Assembly: GCA_904393835.1 (NCBI GenBank)
Contig: CAJFNC010000003.1
Span: 62,001 to 126,000, forward strand
Direction of reading: 5' to 3'
From: an uncultured Ruminococcus sp.
GTDB lineage: Bacteria; Bacillota; Clostridia; Oscillospirales; Acutalibacteraceae
DNA: 64,000 nucleotides
In this document: piece by piece, positions 26,390 to 36,095 of the stretch
Layout: every line of letters starts with the position of its first letter
Numbering within the stretch: the first letter of the stretch is position 1
The notes under the pieces: model-generated
Databases searched by the model: none
What the model saw: the letters and a program-made list of their open reading frames with translations, nothing else
Told to the model about the DNA's origin: nothing
Translations under genes and position numbers: made by a program

Positions 26390-28783
26390 TTATTTGAGGT
26401 ATGTTGTTGTACCGCCAATCTGACCGTCTATGCCTGTGAAGCCTGATGCACAGCAAACATAAACTCTCATATTAGATTTACCGATTGTCGGAACAGTAAG
26501 TGTACCGTTTGTTACATTCTGAACGTCACCTGTTACAGCGTCAATGTACTTGCCGTTAGGAATGTTCTTAAATGTTGCGCCGTTAGAAATTGTTACCAGT
26601 GCAAGACTGTCAACGCCTTCACTTTCACTTGTGTAACGACGGATGTAAGCCATATCGCCTGATACATAGTTGCTTGAAACTGTGTACTGACCCTTCTGGA
26701 GAGCAGGGATAGCACGACGGATTCTGTTAAGTTTAGCAAGATGCTGGCAAAGCGGGCTTTCAAGAGTGTCAGCTACTGTGCCGCTTGCTGTGTAAACACC
26801 GAAATCGGAAGCGTTAACTGTGCCCTCAAGAGCATCACCGTAGTAAGCACGACCTGTTGTTGAAAGAGGAGCGTTAGGACCAACGTCGATTACCGCACCC
26901 TTCATAAACTCTGTTTCCGAACCGTAATATACGCAAGGAATACCACGGAATGTAAACATAAGGTCGAGGTTTTCAGCCCAAGTCTGTGTGCCGCCTGCAA
27001 AACGGTTCTTTTCATCAGGCTGCTCAGGTGAGTAGTCGTGTGAGTCAACATACATTACATTATATGTAGCGTCGTTGTAGTACTTGTCGCCGCTCTTTGC
27101 AATGCCGAATGCGCCGCTTGCGCTGCCGAACATCCTATGCATCTGGAAGTCAATTGCTTCCATACCGGACGCCATTGTTCTGTCGGGTGTGTGGTATGTA
27201 ATACCGTCAAGGAAAGCATTGTCCGAAGTAGGCTGATCAGAAGGATCATCCTCTTCAAGATAGTGGTCAAACGTGAGGTTCATATTAGCGTTGATATCCT
27301 CGGCTGTTGTACCCCAGTGCCACTGCTCAGCCCATTTGCTGTTTGATTCTTTCCATGTGTAGTAAGGTGTTGATTCTTCAGCATGGCCGCGATACCATAC
27401 GTCAGTATATCTTGTGCAGATTTCACCGTACATAAGGAAGTTTGATTTACCTGCTGCCCTTGCATTGTCGAGAATCTGCTCATTATACATAAGATTGAGT
27501 GAAACTCTGGGGATATGACGAACTGTATCTACACGGAAACCGTCAACACCCATATCAATGTAATTGCTGTAAGCATCTACTACATACTCTGCAACTGCGG
27601 GGTTTTCTGTGTTTAGGTCAACGCAGTCACCCGCAATCTGGCAGTATTTACAGGTCCAGTCGTCCCAGTTAAGACTCTGGAAGTAACCTGAATGGTAGTA
27701 GTTGTTAGCATTATAAGTATCGCTGTTGGAAAGCTTGTCCATAGAATAGTCAGCATCTGAAGGATAATTACCTGTTGAGTTGTTGGCAGTGATATTTACA
27801 TTTTTCATAAGGTTGAGTCTCTGCTGATACTGAACACCGGGTTTCTGAGCCCAATATTCTTCAGCAGAATCGAGACCATATGTGTCAAGAAGTAAATCTG
27901 TGGGAATCATTGATTCTTCAAGGTTTGAAAGATCAGCATTGAGATCCTTTGTGAAGAGGTTGCAGAAGAAAGCTTCACCAAAGTTACCTGTATGCTGGAA
28001 AACTACGTCCTGAATGATCTTCATTCCCTTTTGGTGTACGGCTCTGATAAGGTCTTGATATGTAAAGTCGTCACTTTCGTAACGTGCATCTACACTTTTG
28101 AAATCCATTGCATGATAACCGTGATAGTCATAACCCGAAGCATTTGTTACTACGGGAGTTACCCAAATTGCAGAGAAACCGAGAGCTTTAATATAGTCAA
28201 GTTTTTCTGCAAGACCCTTAAAGTCACCGCGCCAAGCGGGGTCCGAATCGGGGTTGTTTGCTTGTGAGTCATCCCAGCAATGAACGTTGTTGCCGGTGTC
28301 ACCGTCATAGAAACGTGTTGTCATTACAAAGTAAATAGACTCTGAACGCATATCAACATCGCTTACAGGATCCGGCTCGTCAGGATTATATCTTGACCAT
28401 TTGCCGTTGTCGCACCACCACTCGCCTGTTACAAGCTTCTGCTCCTTTGAGTGCTGGTTTCCGTTTGCATCTGTAACAATGACATTTACTTTTGTTACAT
28501 CGTTAATCTGATAATTAAACCAATCGCCCGATTTTGTTAATTTTTCACCGGGATATGATTCTGACATTGCGCTGTTTGTAGGAAGTGAGTTCCACAAATA
28601 GATGTATGGCTGAGCCACTTCGTCATCTCTTACATGAATAGTAATTCCTGTTTCTGTTTCAGTCTGCTCGGCAGCGACTGATGTGTCACTGCTTTCCTGA
28701 GCAGCAGAAACCGAAACAATGCCTGCGGTAACTACTATCATAAGAGCCAGAACAAGAGCGCAAATTTTCTTTATTCCAGTCAT
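26390..28783 (-). CDS. Secreted GH13 alpha-amylase
   Basis: 797 residues. Signal peptide about 1-27, then an N-terminal carbohydrate-binding-like region (about 46-135, with IYLWNSLP and GEWWCDNGKWSRY). The GH13 barrel runs from about 148: region I DVVFQH (259-264), region II GFRVDTVRH with nucleophile D419, region III YGEI with acid/base E454, region IV VDSHD with D583. A C-terminal beta domain follows. Region I has Gln where most members have Asn (DVVxNH). No dockerin and no anchor are present. It lies 32 bases after the starch-binding dockerin gene and behind AAGGAG, so the two form an operon. Product: endo-acting starch hydrolase, outside the cell. Confidence 0.93.
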   Translation of the reverse strand: MTGIKKICALVLALMIVVTAGIVSVSAAQESSDTSVAAEQTETETGITIHVRDDEVAQPYIYLWNSLPTNSAMSESYPGEKLTKSGDWFNYQINDVTKVNVIVTDANGNQHSKEQKLVTGEWWCDNGKWSRYNPDEPDPVSDVDMRSESIYFVMTTRFYDGDTGNNVHCWDDSQANNPDSDPAWRGDFKGLAEKLDYIKALGFSAIWVTPVVTNASGYDYHGYHAMDFKSVDARYESDDFTYQDLIRAVHQKGMKIIQDVVFQHTGNFGEAFFCNLFTKDLNADLSNLEESMIPTDLLLDTYGLDSAEEYWAQKPGVQYQQRLNLMKNVNITANNSTGNYPSDADYSMDKLSNSDTYNANNYYHSGYFQSLNWDDWTCKYCQIAGDCVDLNTENPAVAEYVVDAYSNYIDMGVDGFRVDTVRHIPRVSLNLMYNEQILDNARAAGKSNFLMYGEICTRYTDVWYRGHAEESTPYYTWKESNSKWAEQWHWGTTAEDINANMNLTFDHYLEEDDPSDQPTSDNAFLDGITYHTPDRTMASGMEAIDFQMHRMFGSASGAFGIAKSGDKYYNDATYNVMYVDSHDYSPEQPDEKNRFAGGTQTWAENLDLMFTFRGIPCVYYGSETEFMKGAVIDVGPNAPLSTTGRAYYGDALEGTVNASDFGVYTASGTVADTLESPLCQHLAKLNRIRRAIPALQKGQYTVSSNYVSGDMAYIRRYTSESEGVDSLALVTISNGATFKNIPNGKYIDAVTGDVQNVTNGTLTVPTIGKSNMRVYVCCASGFTGIDGQIGGTTTYLK

Positions 28784-28815
28784 AAGCTACTCCTTATTTT
28801 TTACAAAAAGACATA

Positions 28816-30441
28816 TTATTTAGACAAATTAATCTGAATTGTCGTCGCGTCCTTTATGGTTACACGACCGTCGCCGTCAACATCGGCAAGTGTCTTATCG
28901 ATTGTTGTAAATCCGCTGACAGAAGCCAAATACTTCTGGATGTAAGTTACGTCGCCAACATTTACAACACCGTTTTTATCAACGTCGCCTATTTTATAAA
29001 CCGGTTCTGTGGGCTGTGTTACAGTAGTGGGTTGAGTTACAGTCGTAGGCTGCGTAACTGTTGTAGGCTGTGTGGCTGTAGTGGGCTGTGTAGCCGTTGT
29101 GGGCTGTGTCACAATTGTAGGATTGGTAACATCGCCTGTTGTAGCCGTGTAGGTATATGTTTTGCTTACAGTGCTGTTATCTGAGCCCTGGACATAAACA
29201 GTAACCTTGTATGTGCCTGCTGTATCGGGAGTAAATGAATATGTGTTGTTGAGTGTGTAGTAAGGTGTGTTAGTATTGCCGTTGGGATCAGTTACAGCGT
29301 ATTTGTAGAAAAGAAGGTTAGTACCTGTGTGACCGCCGCCTGCTTTTACAGATACAGTAACAGGAGAATTAACCTTAATCATACTGTTGTTGCCGGGAAC
29401 TATGCTCTTAATGATAGGCTTTACAAGCTCTGAATCATCTTTAACGGTGAGGTCGAGTGAACGAGTATTTGTAGTACCGTTTGTATCCTTGTAGTCAAAG
29501 ATAATTGTGTAGTTGCCCGCAGCCGAAGGAGTCCATGTAACTGAGTTTGCAGAGCTGAATTCGGAAATTGTAGTTACAGCTCCGGTTGAGTCTTTAACAG
29601 AGAACTTGTAGCTGATTTCAGCGCCGACTTTGCTGTTTGCAACAGTTGAAATTACTACGTCGCTGTCAATATAAATTCCGCTGCCGGGGTCTGCTTTGAA
29701 TGAAGTGATTTGAATATCGCTTGTATCATAAACATCCCATTTGTTTGTCTTGTTGTTATAGATGTAGCCGTCTTTAGCCGAAAGGTCTGAAGTTTGGTTG
29801 CTGCCGCTGTTAAAGATACAGCTTGAATAAACCTTATCGGCTGTGTACATATATATACCGTCGCCGATCTCGGTCATTGCTTCACCGGGCCAAGCTTTGT
29901 TGTTATCCGTGCTGCTGTTCCACATATAGCAGTTGGGTGACGACCAGCCTGCCTCATTGTCAAGATATACCGTAATGGTATCACCTGACGGAACAGTTGT
30001 AGGAGCTACGGTCGGTGTTGTAGCCGATGTAGGATTGGTTGCTGTTGTTGGGCTTGTAGGTACAGTAGCGCCTGAATAATCAGACCATGAGCCTTTTGAA
30101 AGGTCATAAATCTTGCCGTTTCCGGGATAGCTGAGATTGCCTGTCTGGTTACCGTTGCCGCCGCTGCCGTTATTGAAAATGATCATATCAAAATCGCCCG
30201 TTATGTTGTACGCGTAAACATCATCGGACACATTGGTCATTTCAACGCCCGGCCAACTCTGGTTGTTTCCGGCGCCTTCCGTCCACATATAGGCGTAAAC
30301 GTCAGACCAACCATTGTTTAGCTTTACATAAACAGTGTCGCCTGTTTTTGCATTTGCACTGACAGTACCAACAATCATTGCCGAAACTGTCAGTATTAAG
30401 CATAAAATTACGCTTAATACTTTGTGTTGTTTTTTCACCAT
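28816..30441 (-). CDS. Starch-binding protein: two CBM26-like modules, two Ig-like domains, dockerin
   Basis: 541 residues from the ATG at 30441, 8 bases after GGAGG. Signal peptide 1-31. Module 1 (about 35-122, with YAYMWTEG and WPGVEMT) and module 2 (about 155-238, with CYMWNSS and WPGEAMTEIGDGIYMY) resemble each other and the CBM25/26 class of starch-binding modules. Two Ig-like domains (about 245-335, 342-435) follow, a TQPTT repeat linker (441-479), and a dockerin with two calcium-loop repeats, GDVDKNGVVNVGD and DVDGDGRVTIKD (482-541). No catalytic domain. It resembles the non-catalytic starch-adherence proteins of R. bromii. First gene of an operon with the amylase. Confidence 0.85.
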   Translation of the reverse strand: MVKKQHKVLSVILCLILTVSAMIVGTVSANAKTGDTVYVKLNNGWSDVYAYMWTEGAGNNQSWPGVEMTNVSDDVYAYNITGDFDMIIFNNGSGGNGNQTGNLSYPGNGKIYDLSKGSWSDYSGATVPTSPTTATNPTSATTPTVAPTTVPSGDTITVYLDNEAGWSSPNCYMWNSSTDNNKAWPGEAMTEIGDGIYMYTADKVYSSCIFNSGSNQTSDLSAKDGYIYNNKTNKWDVYDTSDIQITSFKADPGSGIYIDSDVVISTVANSKVGAEISYKFSVKDSTGAVTTISEFSSANSVTWTPSAAGNYTIIFDYKDTNGTTNTRSLDLTVKDDSELVKPIIKSIVPGNNSMIKVNSPVTVSVKAGGGHTGTNLLFYKYAVTDPNGNTNTPYYTLNNTYSFTPDTAGTYKVTVYVQGSDNSTVSKTYTYTATTGDVTNPTIVTQPTTATQPTTATQPTTVTQPTTVTQPTTVTQPTEPVYKIGDVDKNGVVNVGDVTYIQKYLASVSGFTTIDKTLADVDGDGRVTIKDATTIQINLSK

Positions 30442-30644
30442 AATAATTTTCCTCCATTTTTTATATGGTCTTGCGAAGCCACTCAACATTACTCCACAAT
30501 TACATAATCTATTTTATACTAAATAATTAAGTATTTTTTTCCAATTTAGAATTATAAGCGCATTTCACCTCACAAAAAAGCAATTATCTATTTGTACATA
30601 TTCGACAAGATACTCGAAAATTCGCACAAAAATATAAACAAATA

Positions 30645-30685
30645 AACCTTGCATATATAAAATTAACTATTATGTATGCAAGGTT
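30645..30685 (-). terminator. rarA terminator
   Basis: AACCTTGCATA and TATGCAAGGTT form a perfect 11-bp stem after the rarA stop, with T-rich sequence following on the minus strand. The interval from here to 30441 is AT-rich and must hold the promoter of the starch-binding operon; I could not fix it with confidence. Confidence 0.75.
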
Positions 30686-30693
30686 TTCATAAT

Positions 30694-31959
30694 CTATTGT
30701 TTTTTTATTTTTTCCCAATAGGCCTTGAACGCCTGTTCATTCTTGTTATCGCCGTATTTGTAATACTTTTTATCCTTGAGCGCATCGGGCAAATACTGCT
30801 GTGGTGTGTAGTGGTTTGGATAATCATGAGGATATTTGTAAAACTGACCTTTGTTTTGATTGTCCTCTCCGTCATAGTGCATATTTTGAAGCTGTCTCGG
30901 AATCGGACCGCTTATTCCGGCCTTTATATCATTTATAGCGGCATTTATGCCCATATAAGCAGAATTTGATTTCGGGGCGTTGCACACCATAATAACTGCG
31001 TCAGCAAGCGGTAATCTCGCTTCTGGCAGACCTACGTCCCGTGCAATATCAACACACGCTTTTACAATAGGAATAAGCCCCGGATATGCGAGCCCTACAT
31101 CCTCGCAGGCACACACCATAAGGCGTCGGCAGGCGCTCGGCAAATCGCCTGCTTCAAGCAGTCTTGCCAAATAATGGAGAGCTGCGTCGCTGTCGCTGCC
31201 GCGCATACTTTTTTGATAGGCAGAAACTATATCGTAATGCTCGTCTCCGTCTTTGTCATATCGAAAAGCGCTTTTCTGAGCAAGCTCACCCACCGCTTCT
31301 TCGGTTACGGTATAAATATCACCGTCAATATCGGCTGAGATAACCGACAGTTCCAGAGTATTCATCGCCTTTCTCACGTCGCCGCCGCAGCCGTTGGCAA
31401 TCCGCTTGAGGCAATAATCGGAAAGTTCGATTTTTATATTCTTTTCCTGTTCCAAAAGAGATTTCGCACGCAAAACCGCCTTTTCTATTTCGCTTGGTTC
31501 AACCGTTTTAAACTCAAAAACTGTACTTCGGCTCAAAATCGCATTATATACATAAAAATACGGATTTTCGGTAGTTGACGCAATCAGCGTTATGCTGCCG
31601 TTTTCAATATATTCAAGCAAAGTCTGCTGCTGCTTTTTATTGAAATACTGAATTTCGTCAAGGTAAAGCAAAATACCGTTCATACCCGAAAAAGTACCCA
31701 GCTCGGACACAATCTGCTTAATATCGGCAGTTGACGCGGTTGTACCGTTGAGCTTTTTGAGCATTTTATTTGTTTTATTGGCAATATACGTCGCAACCGT
31801 TGTTTTACCCACACCCGACGGACCGTAAAAGATAAGGTTTGGAATTTCTCCGCTTTCTATAATTCGCCTGAGCGGCTTGTTTGGCGCAAGCAAATGTTTT
31901 TGACCCACAATGTCGTCAAGCGTTTGCGGTCTGAATCTGTCTGCAAGCGGTTTTTGCAT
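30694..31959 (-). CDS. rarA: Replication-associated recombination protein RarA
   Basis: 421 residues. AAA+ domain with Walker A GPSGVGKTT, Walker B LYLDEIQYF and sensor 1 IASTTENPYF, then the MgsA C-terminal domain (RGSDSDAALHYLARLLEAGD). It acts at stalled replication forks. The N-terminus begins PLADRFRPQTLDDIVGQ as usual for RarA/WRNIP1. Confidence 0.95.
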   Translation of the reverse strand: MQKPLADRFRPQTLDDIVGQKHLLAPNKPLRRIIESGEIPNLIFYGPSGVGKTTVATYIANKTNKMLKKLNGTTASTADIKQIVSELGTFSGMNGILLYLDEIQYFNKKQQQTLLEYIENGSITLIASTTENPYFYVYNAILSRSTVFEFKTVEPSEIEKAVLRAKSLLEQEKNIKIELSDYCLKRIANGCGGDVRKAMNTLELSVISADIDGDIYTVTEEAVGELAQKSAFRYDKDGDEHYDIVSAYQKSMRGSDSDAALHYLARLLEAGDLPSACRRLMVCACEDVGLAYPGLIPIVKACVDIARDVGLPEARLPLADAVIMVCNAPKSNSAYMGINAAINDIKAGISGPIPRQLQNMHYDGEDNQNKGQFYKYPHDYPNHYTPQQYLPDALKDKKYYKYGDNKNEQAFKAYWEKIKKQ

Positions 31960-31991
31960 AAATTCACCTCATATTTATATGTAAAGTTACA

Positions 31992-32013
31992 GGGAACGGC
32001 ATCCGCCGTTCCC
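31992..32013 (-). terminator. Probable glyA terminator
   Basis: GGGAACGGC-ATCC-GCCGTTCCC, a perfect 9-bp stem about 20 bases after the glyA stop. The following T tract is weak. Confidence 0.6.
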
Positions 32014-32033
32014 CAATAAAGTAAAATTTTAAG

Positions 32034-33290
32034 TTATTCATAAAGCGGATATTTTTTGCAGATTTCTTCTACGCCCGCTCTTACCGTATCAATGCTGTTT
32101 TCGTAATCATTGAGTACCATTGTAATATACTCTGCGATTTTGTCCATATCCTCTTCGTTTAGCCCTCTTGTAGTAACAGCGGCCGTACCGATTCTTACGC
32201 CGCTTGTAACGAACGGTGAACGCGGTTCTCCGGGAATAGTGTTTTTGTTAACTGTGATGTAACAGTTATCAAGGCGAGCTTCAAGCTCTTTACCGGTGAC
32301 GTCTGTATCTCTTAAGTCAAGCAAAAGCACGTGATTATCAGTACCGCCGGAAACAAGCTTGCAGCCTCTCTTTAACAGACCGTCAGCGAGAGCCTTGCAG
32401 TTTGAAACAATCTTTTTTCCGTACTCTTTAAATTCCGGTTTCAATGCCTCGCCGAAGCAAACAGCCTTAGCGGCAATTGTGTGCATAAGGGGACCACCCT
32501 GTGTACCCGGAAAAATCGCCTTGTCAATCTGCTTTGCAAACTCTTCACGGCAAAGAATAAGACCGCCTCTGGGACCTCTTAAGGTTTTGTGAGTTGTTGT
32601 TGTGACAAATTCGCAGTAAGGTACCGGGTTTGGATGAACGCCTGCTGCAACAAGACCTGCAATATGCGCCATATCAACCATTAAATACGCGCCGACCTCG
32701 TCTGCGATTTCTCTCATACGTGCAAAGTCGATAATTCTGGGATAAGCGGAAGCACCCGCAACAATCATCTTGGGCTTACATTCTTTTGCGATTTCAAGTA
32801 CCTTATCATAGTCAATAAGGTGTGTTTCGGGGTCAACGCCGTAAGGAACAAAGTTGAAGTATTTACCCGAAATATTAACGGGTGAACCGTGTGTCAGGTG
32901 ACCGCCTTCGTTTAGGTTCATACCCATTACAGTATCGCCCGGCTCAAGCATTGCAAAATAAACCGCCGTATTGGCCTGCGCGCCCGAGTGAGGCTGAACG
33001 TTAGCGTGCTCCGCGCCGAAAAGCTCGCAAGCTCTTTTGCGTGCAATTTCCTCTACAACGTCAACACATTCGCAGCCGCCGTAGTAACGCTTTCCGGGAT
33101 AACCCTCAGCATACTTATTGGTAAGAAGGCTGCCCATTGCTGCCATTACTGCGGGAGAAACAATGTTTTCGCTTGCGATTAGCTCAAGGTTTCTGCGCTG
33201 TCTTTTTAATTCATCCGTCATTGCATTTCCCACTTCGGGGTCATACTCGTTAAGGTAATCAAGTGATGCAATATTAGTTTTTTCGCTCAT
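32034..33290 (-). CDS. glyA: Serine hydroxymethyltransferase
   Basis: 418 residues, standard length. The PLP-lysine motif [14 protein letters not shown] and [12 protein letters not shown] are intact. It interconverts serine and glycine with tetrahydrofolate and is the main source of one-carbon units. It follows the dus gene by 39 bases in the same direction and probably belongs to that transcript. Confidence 0.97.
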   Translation of the reverse strand: MSEKTNIASLDYLNEYDPEVGNAMTDELKRQRRNLELIASENIVSPAVMAAMGSLLTNKYAEGYPGKRYYGGCECVDVVEEIARKRACELFGAEHANVQPHSGAQANTAVYFAMLEPGDTVMGMNLNEGGHLTHGSPVNISGKYFNFVPYGVDPETHLIDYDKVLEIAKECKPKMIVAGASAYPRIIDFARMREIADEVGAYLMVDMAHIAGLVAAGVHPNPVPYCEFVTTTTHKTLRGPRGGLILCREEFAKQIDKAIFPGTQGGPLMHTIAAKAVCFGEALKPEFKEYGKKIVSNCKALADGLLKRGCKLVSGGTDNHVLLLDLRDTDVTGKELEARLDNCYITVNKNTIPGEPRSPFVTSGVRIGTAAVTTRGLNEEDMDKIAEYITMVLNDYENSIDTVRAGVEEICKKYPLYE

Positions 33291-33329
33291 TTTAACTTCC
33301 CCTATCTTTTGATATTCTTTATTATTTAA

Positions 33330-34316
33330 TCAGTACGCAGCAGCGGCGTTTAAAGCCTTGTTTTTCAGTGCATACAAATCGTCAAGTGTAGAAATTCTGC
33401 CCGCTTCGCCTCTCAGTGCGGCGGCGCCTCTGATTCCCTTAAAATATCCCGTCACAAGCTTTCTTGCCTGCAAAAGTGCCGTATGCTCTCCCTTGTAGCT
33501 TACCATTGCTTCAATATGCTTAACCATAACGTCAAGTTTTTCCTCAAGAGATGGGTAATACATGGGATTTTCTGGGTTTATCATATATGAATTAATCTGT
33601 GAAAATATCCACGGATTGCCCATTGTAGCGCGTCCTACCATAACAATATTACATTCCGTGTACCGCATAACCTCAAAAGCTTTTTTTGCCGAATCAATGT
33701 CGCCGTTGGCAATGACGGGAATATTTACGGCCTGTCTTACCTCTTTGATAATATCATAATCAACGGGAGGCTTGTAATACTGCATACGTGTGCGCCCGTG
33801 CACGGTTACAGCGCTTACACCCGCTTTTTCGCAGATTTTTGCCACCTCAACGGCATTTGCCGTATCGTCATCCCAACCCTTGCGGATTTTTACCGTAACG
33901 GGAACATCGCCGCACGCTTTAACAACCGCATCGGCTATTTCGCCGCAGAGTGACGGATTTCGCATCAATGCGCTGCCGCTGCCGTTAGTGCTTATCTTCG
34001 GAGCGGGGCACCCCATATTTATATCAATTATATCGGGATTATTTTTTAATGCCTGCAAAGCCGCCTGTGCCATACATTCGGGATCATCGCCGAAAATCTG
34101 AATACCGCACGGTCTCTCTTTTTCGGAAACTTTCATAAGCTCCTCGCTCTTTTTGCTCTTAAAAGAGAGAGCCTTTGAGCTGACCATTTCGCTTACACAG
34201 TAACCCGCGCCGTACTTTACGCAAAGCTCACGGTATGCTCTGTCGGTAACGCCTGCCATAGGTGCCAGTACGGCACAAGAATTGAGCCTGACTTTACCTA
34301 TATACAAATCGCTCAT
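33330..34316 (-). CDS. dus: tRNA-dihydrouridine synthase (DusB-like)
   Basis: About 328 residues from the ATG at 34316, whose ATGA overlaps the stop of the upstream surface-protein gene; a longer in-frame extension to 34406 lies wholly inside that gene and is rejected. The FMN/TIM-barrel motifs APMAGVTD, DINMGCPAPKI and VTVHGRTRMQYY mark the Dus family. It reduces uridines in the tRNA D-loop. The pairing by overlap with a surface protein has no obvious functional logic. Confidence 0.94.
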   Translation of the reverse strand: MSDLYIGKVRLNSCAVLAPMAGVTDRAYRELCVKYGAGYCVSEMVSSKALSFKSKKSEELMKVSEKERPCGIQIFGDDPECMAQAALQALKNNPDIIDINMGCPAPKISTNGSGSALMRNPSLCGEIADAVVKACGDVPVTVKIRKGWDDDTANAVEVAKICEKAGVSAVTVHGRTRMQYYKPPVDYDIIKEVRQAVNIPVIANGDIDSAKKAFEVMRYTECNIVMVGRATMGNPWIFSQINSYMINPENPMYYPSLEEKLDVMVKHIEAMVSYKGEHTALLQARKLVTGYFKGIRGAAALRGEAGRISTLDDLYALKNKALNAAAAY

Positions 34317-34858
34317 ATTCTTTTTCTGTCGGCCTTTCTGCCGCCTGCCTTTGTGCTGATCATAACAACCGCAATTACAAGCACTCCGACTGCAACGCAA
34401 ATCCACGACACAATGCCTGCCGTGTAATTTGTGGAATACTCCTTATCGCTGACCGTTTTCGCCAGAGTCGGAGCTACAAATTCGGTAGTTGACGGCTCGG
34501 TCTCAGCCTGATTTTGCACATACTGTTGAGTCTGAGCCTGCGTAGCCTGAGTTTCGGGCTGATAGTACGTTTCGGGCTCATAAGGCTCCGTTGCTGTTTC
34601 AATCGGCTGATATTGCGTGGTAGGCGGAGAATAAACCGTTGTGGGCTCAACATACTCGGTAGGCGCTTGGGTGGGCGGATTGGTATAAATCGGTTCCTGA
34701 GTTGTTACCGCCTGCGTAGGTTGCTGAGTAGCAGGCGCTTCGTCGTCAATTCCATCGCCGTCAAGGTCAACGGCAAAAGCCGTGACTGCGCACGTAATTA
34801 TGACAGTCAAAGCAAGTAAAATACATATTAAGTTTTTACCGATATTTTTTAACTTCAT
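34313..34858 (-). CDS. Membrane-anchored Pro/Thr/Gln-rich surface protein
   Basis: About 181 residues from ATG 34858, behind GGTGGGG. A signal peptide (1-29) is followed by one thrombospondin-3-like acidic motif, DLDGDGIDDE, then about 90 residues rich in Pro, Thr, Gln, Tyr and Glu (a stalk-like region with TQAPTEY and TTQYQPIET), and a C-terminal hydrophobic segment (about 145-170) with a basic tail, KAGGRKADRKR. No clear LPxTG motif. It is probably a single-pass wall-spanning stalk; the function is unknown. Confidence 0.7.
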   Translation of the reverse strand: MKLKNIGKNLICILLALTVIITCAVTAFAVDLDGDGIDDEAPATQQPTQAVTTQEPIYTNPPTQAPTEYVEPTTVYSPPTTQYQPIETATEPYEPETYYQPETQATQAQTQQYVQNQAETEPSTTEFVAPTLAKTVSDKEYSTNYTAGIVSWICVAVGVLVIAVVMISTKAGGRKADRKRI

Positions 34859-34896
34859 AACAGTACCCCACCAAGGCTTATTTGGCATATATATTG

Positions 34897-34925
34897 ATTA
34901 TACCAAACAAAGCAAGCCTTTGCAA
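34897..34925 (-). promoter_or_regulatory. Promoter of surface protein-dus-(glyA) unit
   Basis: On the minus strand TTGCAA (34925-34920), 17-base spacer, TATAAT (34902-34897), about 40 bases before the start codon. Confidence 0.6.
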
Positions 34926-34932
34926 CAATTTT

Positions 34933-36051
34933 TTATTTTTTTAAAACTTTGCTCAAAACGTCTCCCAACAATTCACCCGAATATATAGCTTCGTCAATCG
35001 AGTTGCCGTCTGCGCCTATCTCAATAAGCAAAGAGCCGTCGCACACATATTCGTTGTAGGCGAAGTAATCAAAATCAAGCGGACGAGTCATATTTGGATA
35101 GAGTTTTTCGGCGGTGTTCTGAATTTTCAGGGCAAAATTAAGGTTGTTTTTCCAGTTTGTAAAGTTACGTGTGCCGTTAGGGTCGCAACCTGCAAGAATC
35201 ATAATTTGCGCGCCTTTTTTGCCGTTGTATTCAAACACGGGTTTAACCTTGTTTTTCTCGGTTCCCAGGGCATCGCGATGAATGTCAATTACCACCTTTA
35301 TATCCTTATGCTCTTCCATATCGCTCAATACCGTTTGAACACTTCGATCATATGCGCCCTTATAGGCTGAATCGTGCACGGTTTTGTCGTGAAGCGTTTT
35401 TATACCGTTTTTGTTCAGTACATTCGTTATTGCTTCGCCGACAGCCACCACATTAAAATCCGTGTTCTGGGTTCTTGAGTAATAATCGCTGTAAAAGTAG
35501 TCCACGTCCTCGTCGAGGTATCCCTCGCTTGTGTGGGTATGATATATCAAAACCTGGGGATTGTCGCTGTCGCTTTTTACACTGAAAGTAAGTTCATCAT
35601 TCAGAAGCTTTTTAAAATCCACGTCAAGCCCCGTATTATTTTTTATGTAACATAAGTCAACCTTTGTGCCGTCGTCACCTATTGTCTTTTCGGTAACGGC
35701 ATACTTTTGCGAGCCTTTGTGTTCCGCGTATGAATCATAGTAATCCGATTTGTCACGTTCTTTTTTTACCGTACTGCTTACAGTAATTTTTTTTGTTTCT
35801 TCAGTCGGCTCGGTCTGCTCTTCATACTCAATATTTTCTTTCGGAGAAGTAACCTCCTCCGTTTTATACTCTCCGTCATTCATGGTTACCGCCGCGGCAG
35901 TAAGTACGGCGGCAGCCTGTGAATCAAAACACTGCGGCAACCGCGTATATATACAAAACGCGGCAATCGCAACAAGACTCAGTGATACCGTCAGCTTTAG
36001 CGAAAAAATAAATCTTCCTTTTCTTTTCAAAAAATCACCCGCTTCATACAA
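34933..36051 (-). CDS. spoIIP: Stage II sporulation protein P
   Basis: 372 residues. TM about 15-36, a linker, then the amidase/endopeptidase domain: IYHTHTSEGY (H171, H173, E176), VIDIHRDALG and SLLIEIGADGNS, which are the SpoIIP metal and catalytic motifs. It degrades septal peptidoglycan during engulfment with SpoIID and SpoIIM. The start is either the ATG at 36051 or a TTG at 36030 close to GGGTGA. It follows gpr, the same gpr-spoIIP order as in Bacillus. Confidence 0.93.
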   Translation of the reverse strand: MYEAGDFLKRKGRFIFSLKLTVSLSLVAIAAFCIYTRLPQCFDSQAAAVLTAAAVTMNDGEYKTEEVTSPKENIEYEEQTEPTEETKKITVSSTVKKERDKSDYYDSYAEHKGSQKYAVTEKTIGDDGTKVDLCYIKNNTGLDVDFKKLLNDELTFSVKSDSDNPQVLIYHTHTSEGYLDEDVDYFYSDYYSRTQNTDFNVVAVGEAITNVLNKNGIKTLHDKTVHDSAYKGAYDRSVQTVLSDMEEHKDIKVVIDIHRDALGTEKNKVKPVFEYNGKKGAQIMILAGCDPNGTRNFTNWKNNLNFALKIQNTAEKLYPNMTRPLDFDYFAYNEYVCDGSLLIEIGADGNSIDEAIYSGELLGDVLSKVLKK

Positions 36052-36095
36052 TTTATATGCAGCGGATGATTTAATATGAACAACGCTTATTGTTA

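Noticed and set aside
29000-29120. Tandem repeat array resembling a small CRISPR or minisatellite
   Set aside because: It is the in-frame TQPTT linker coding sequence of the dockerin protein; no spacers of CRISPR type.
33330-34406. Extended N-terminus for the Dus protein up to 34406
   Set aside because: The added part is Cys/Arg-rich, lies inside the upstream surface-protein gene and has no family match; the ATG at 34316 overlaps the upstream stop in the usual coupled way.
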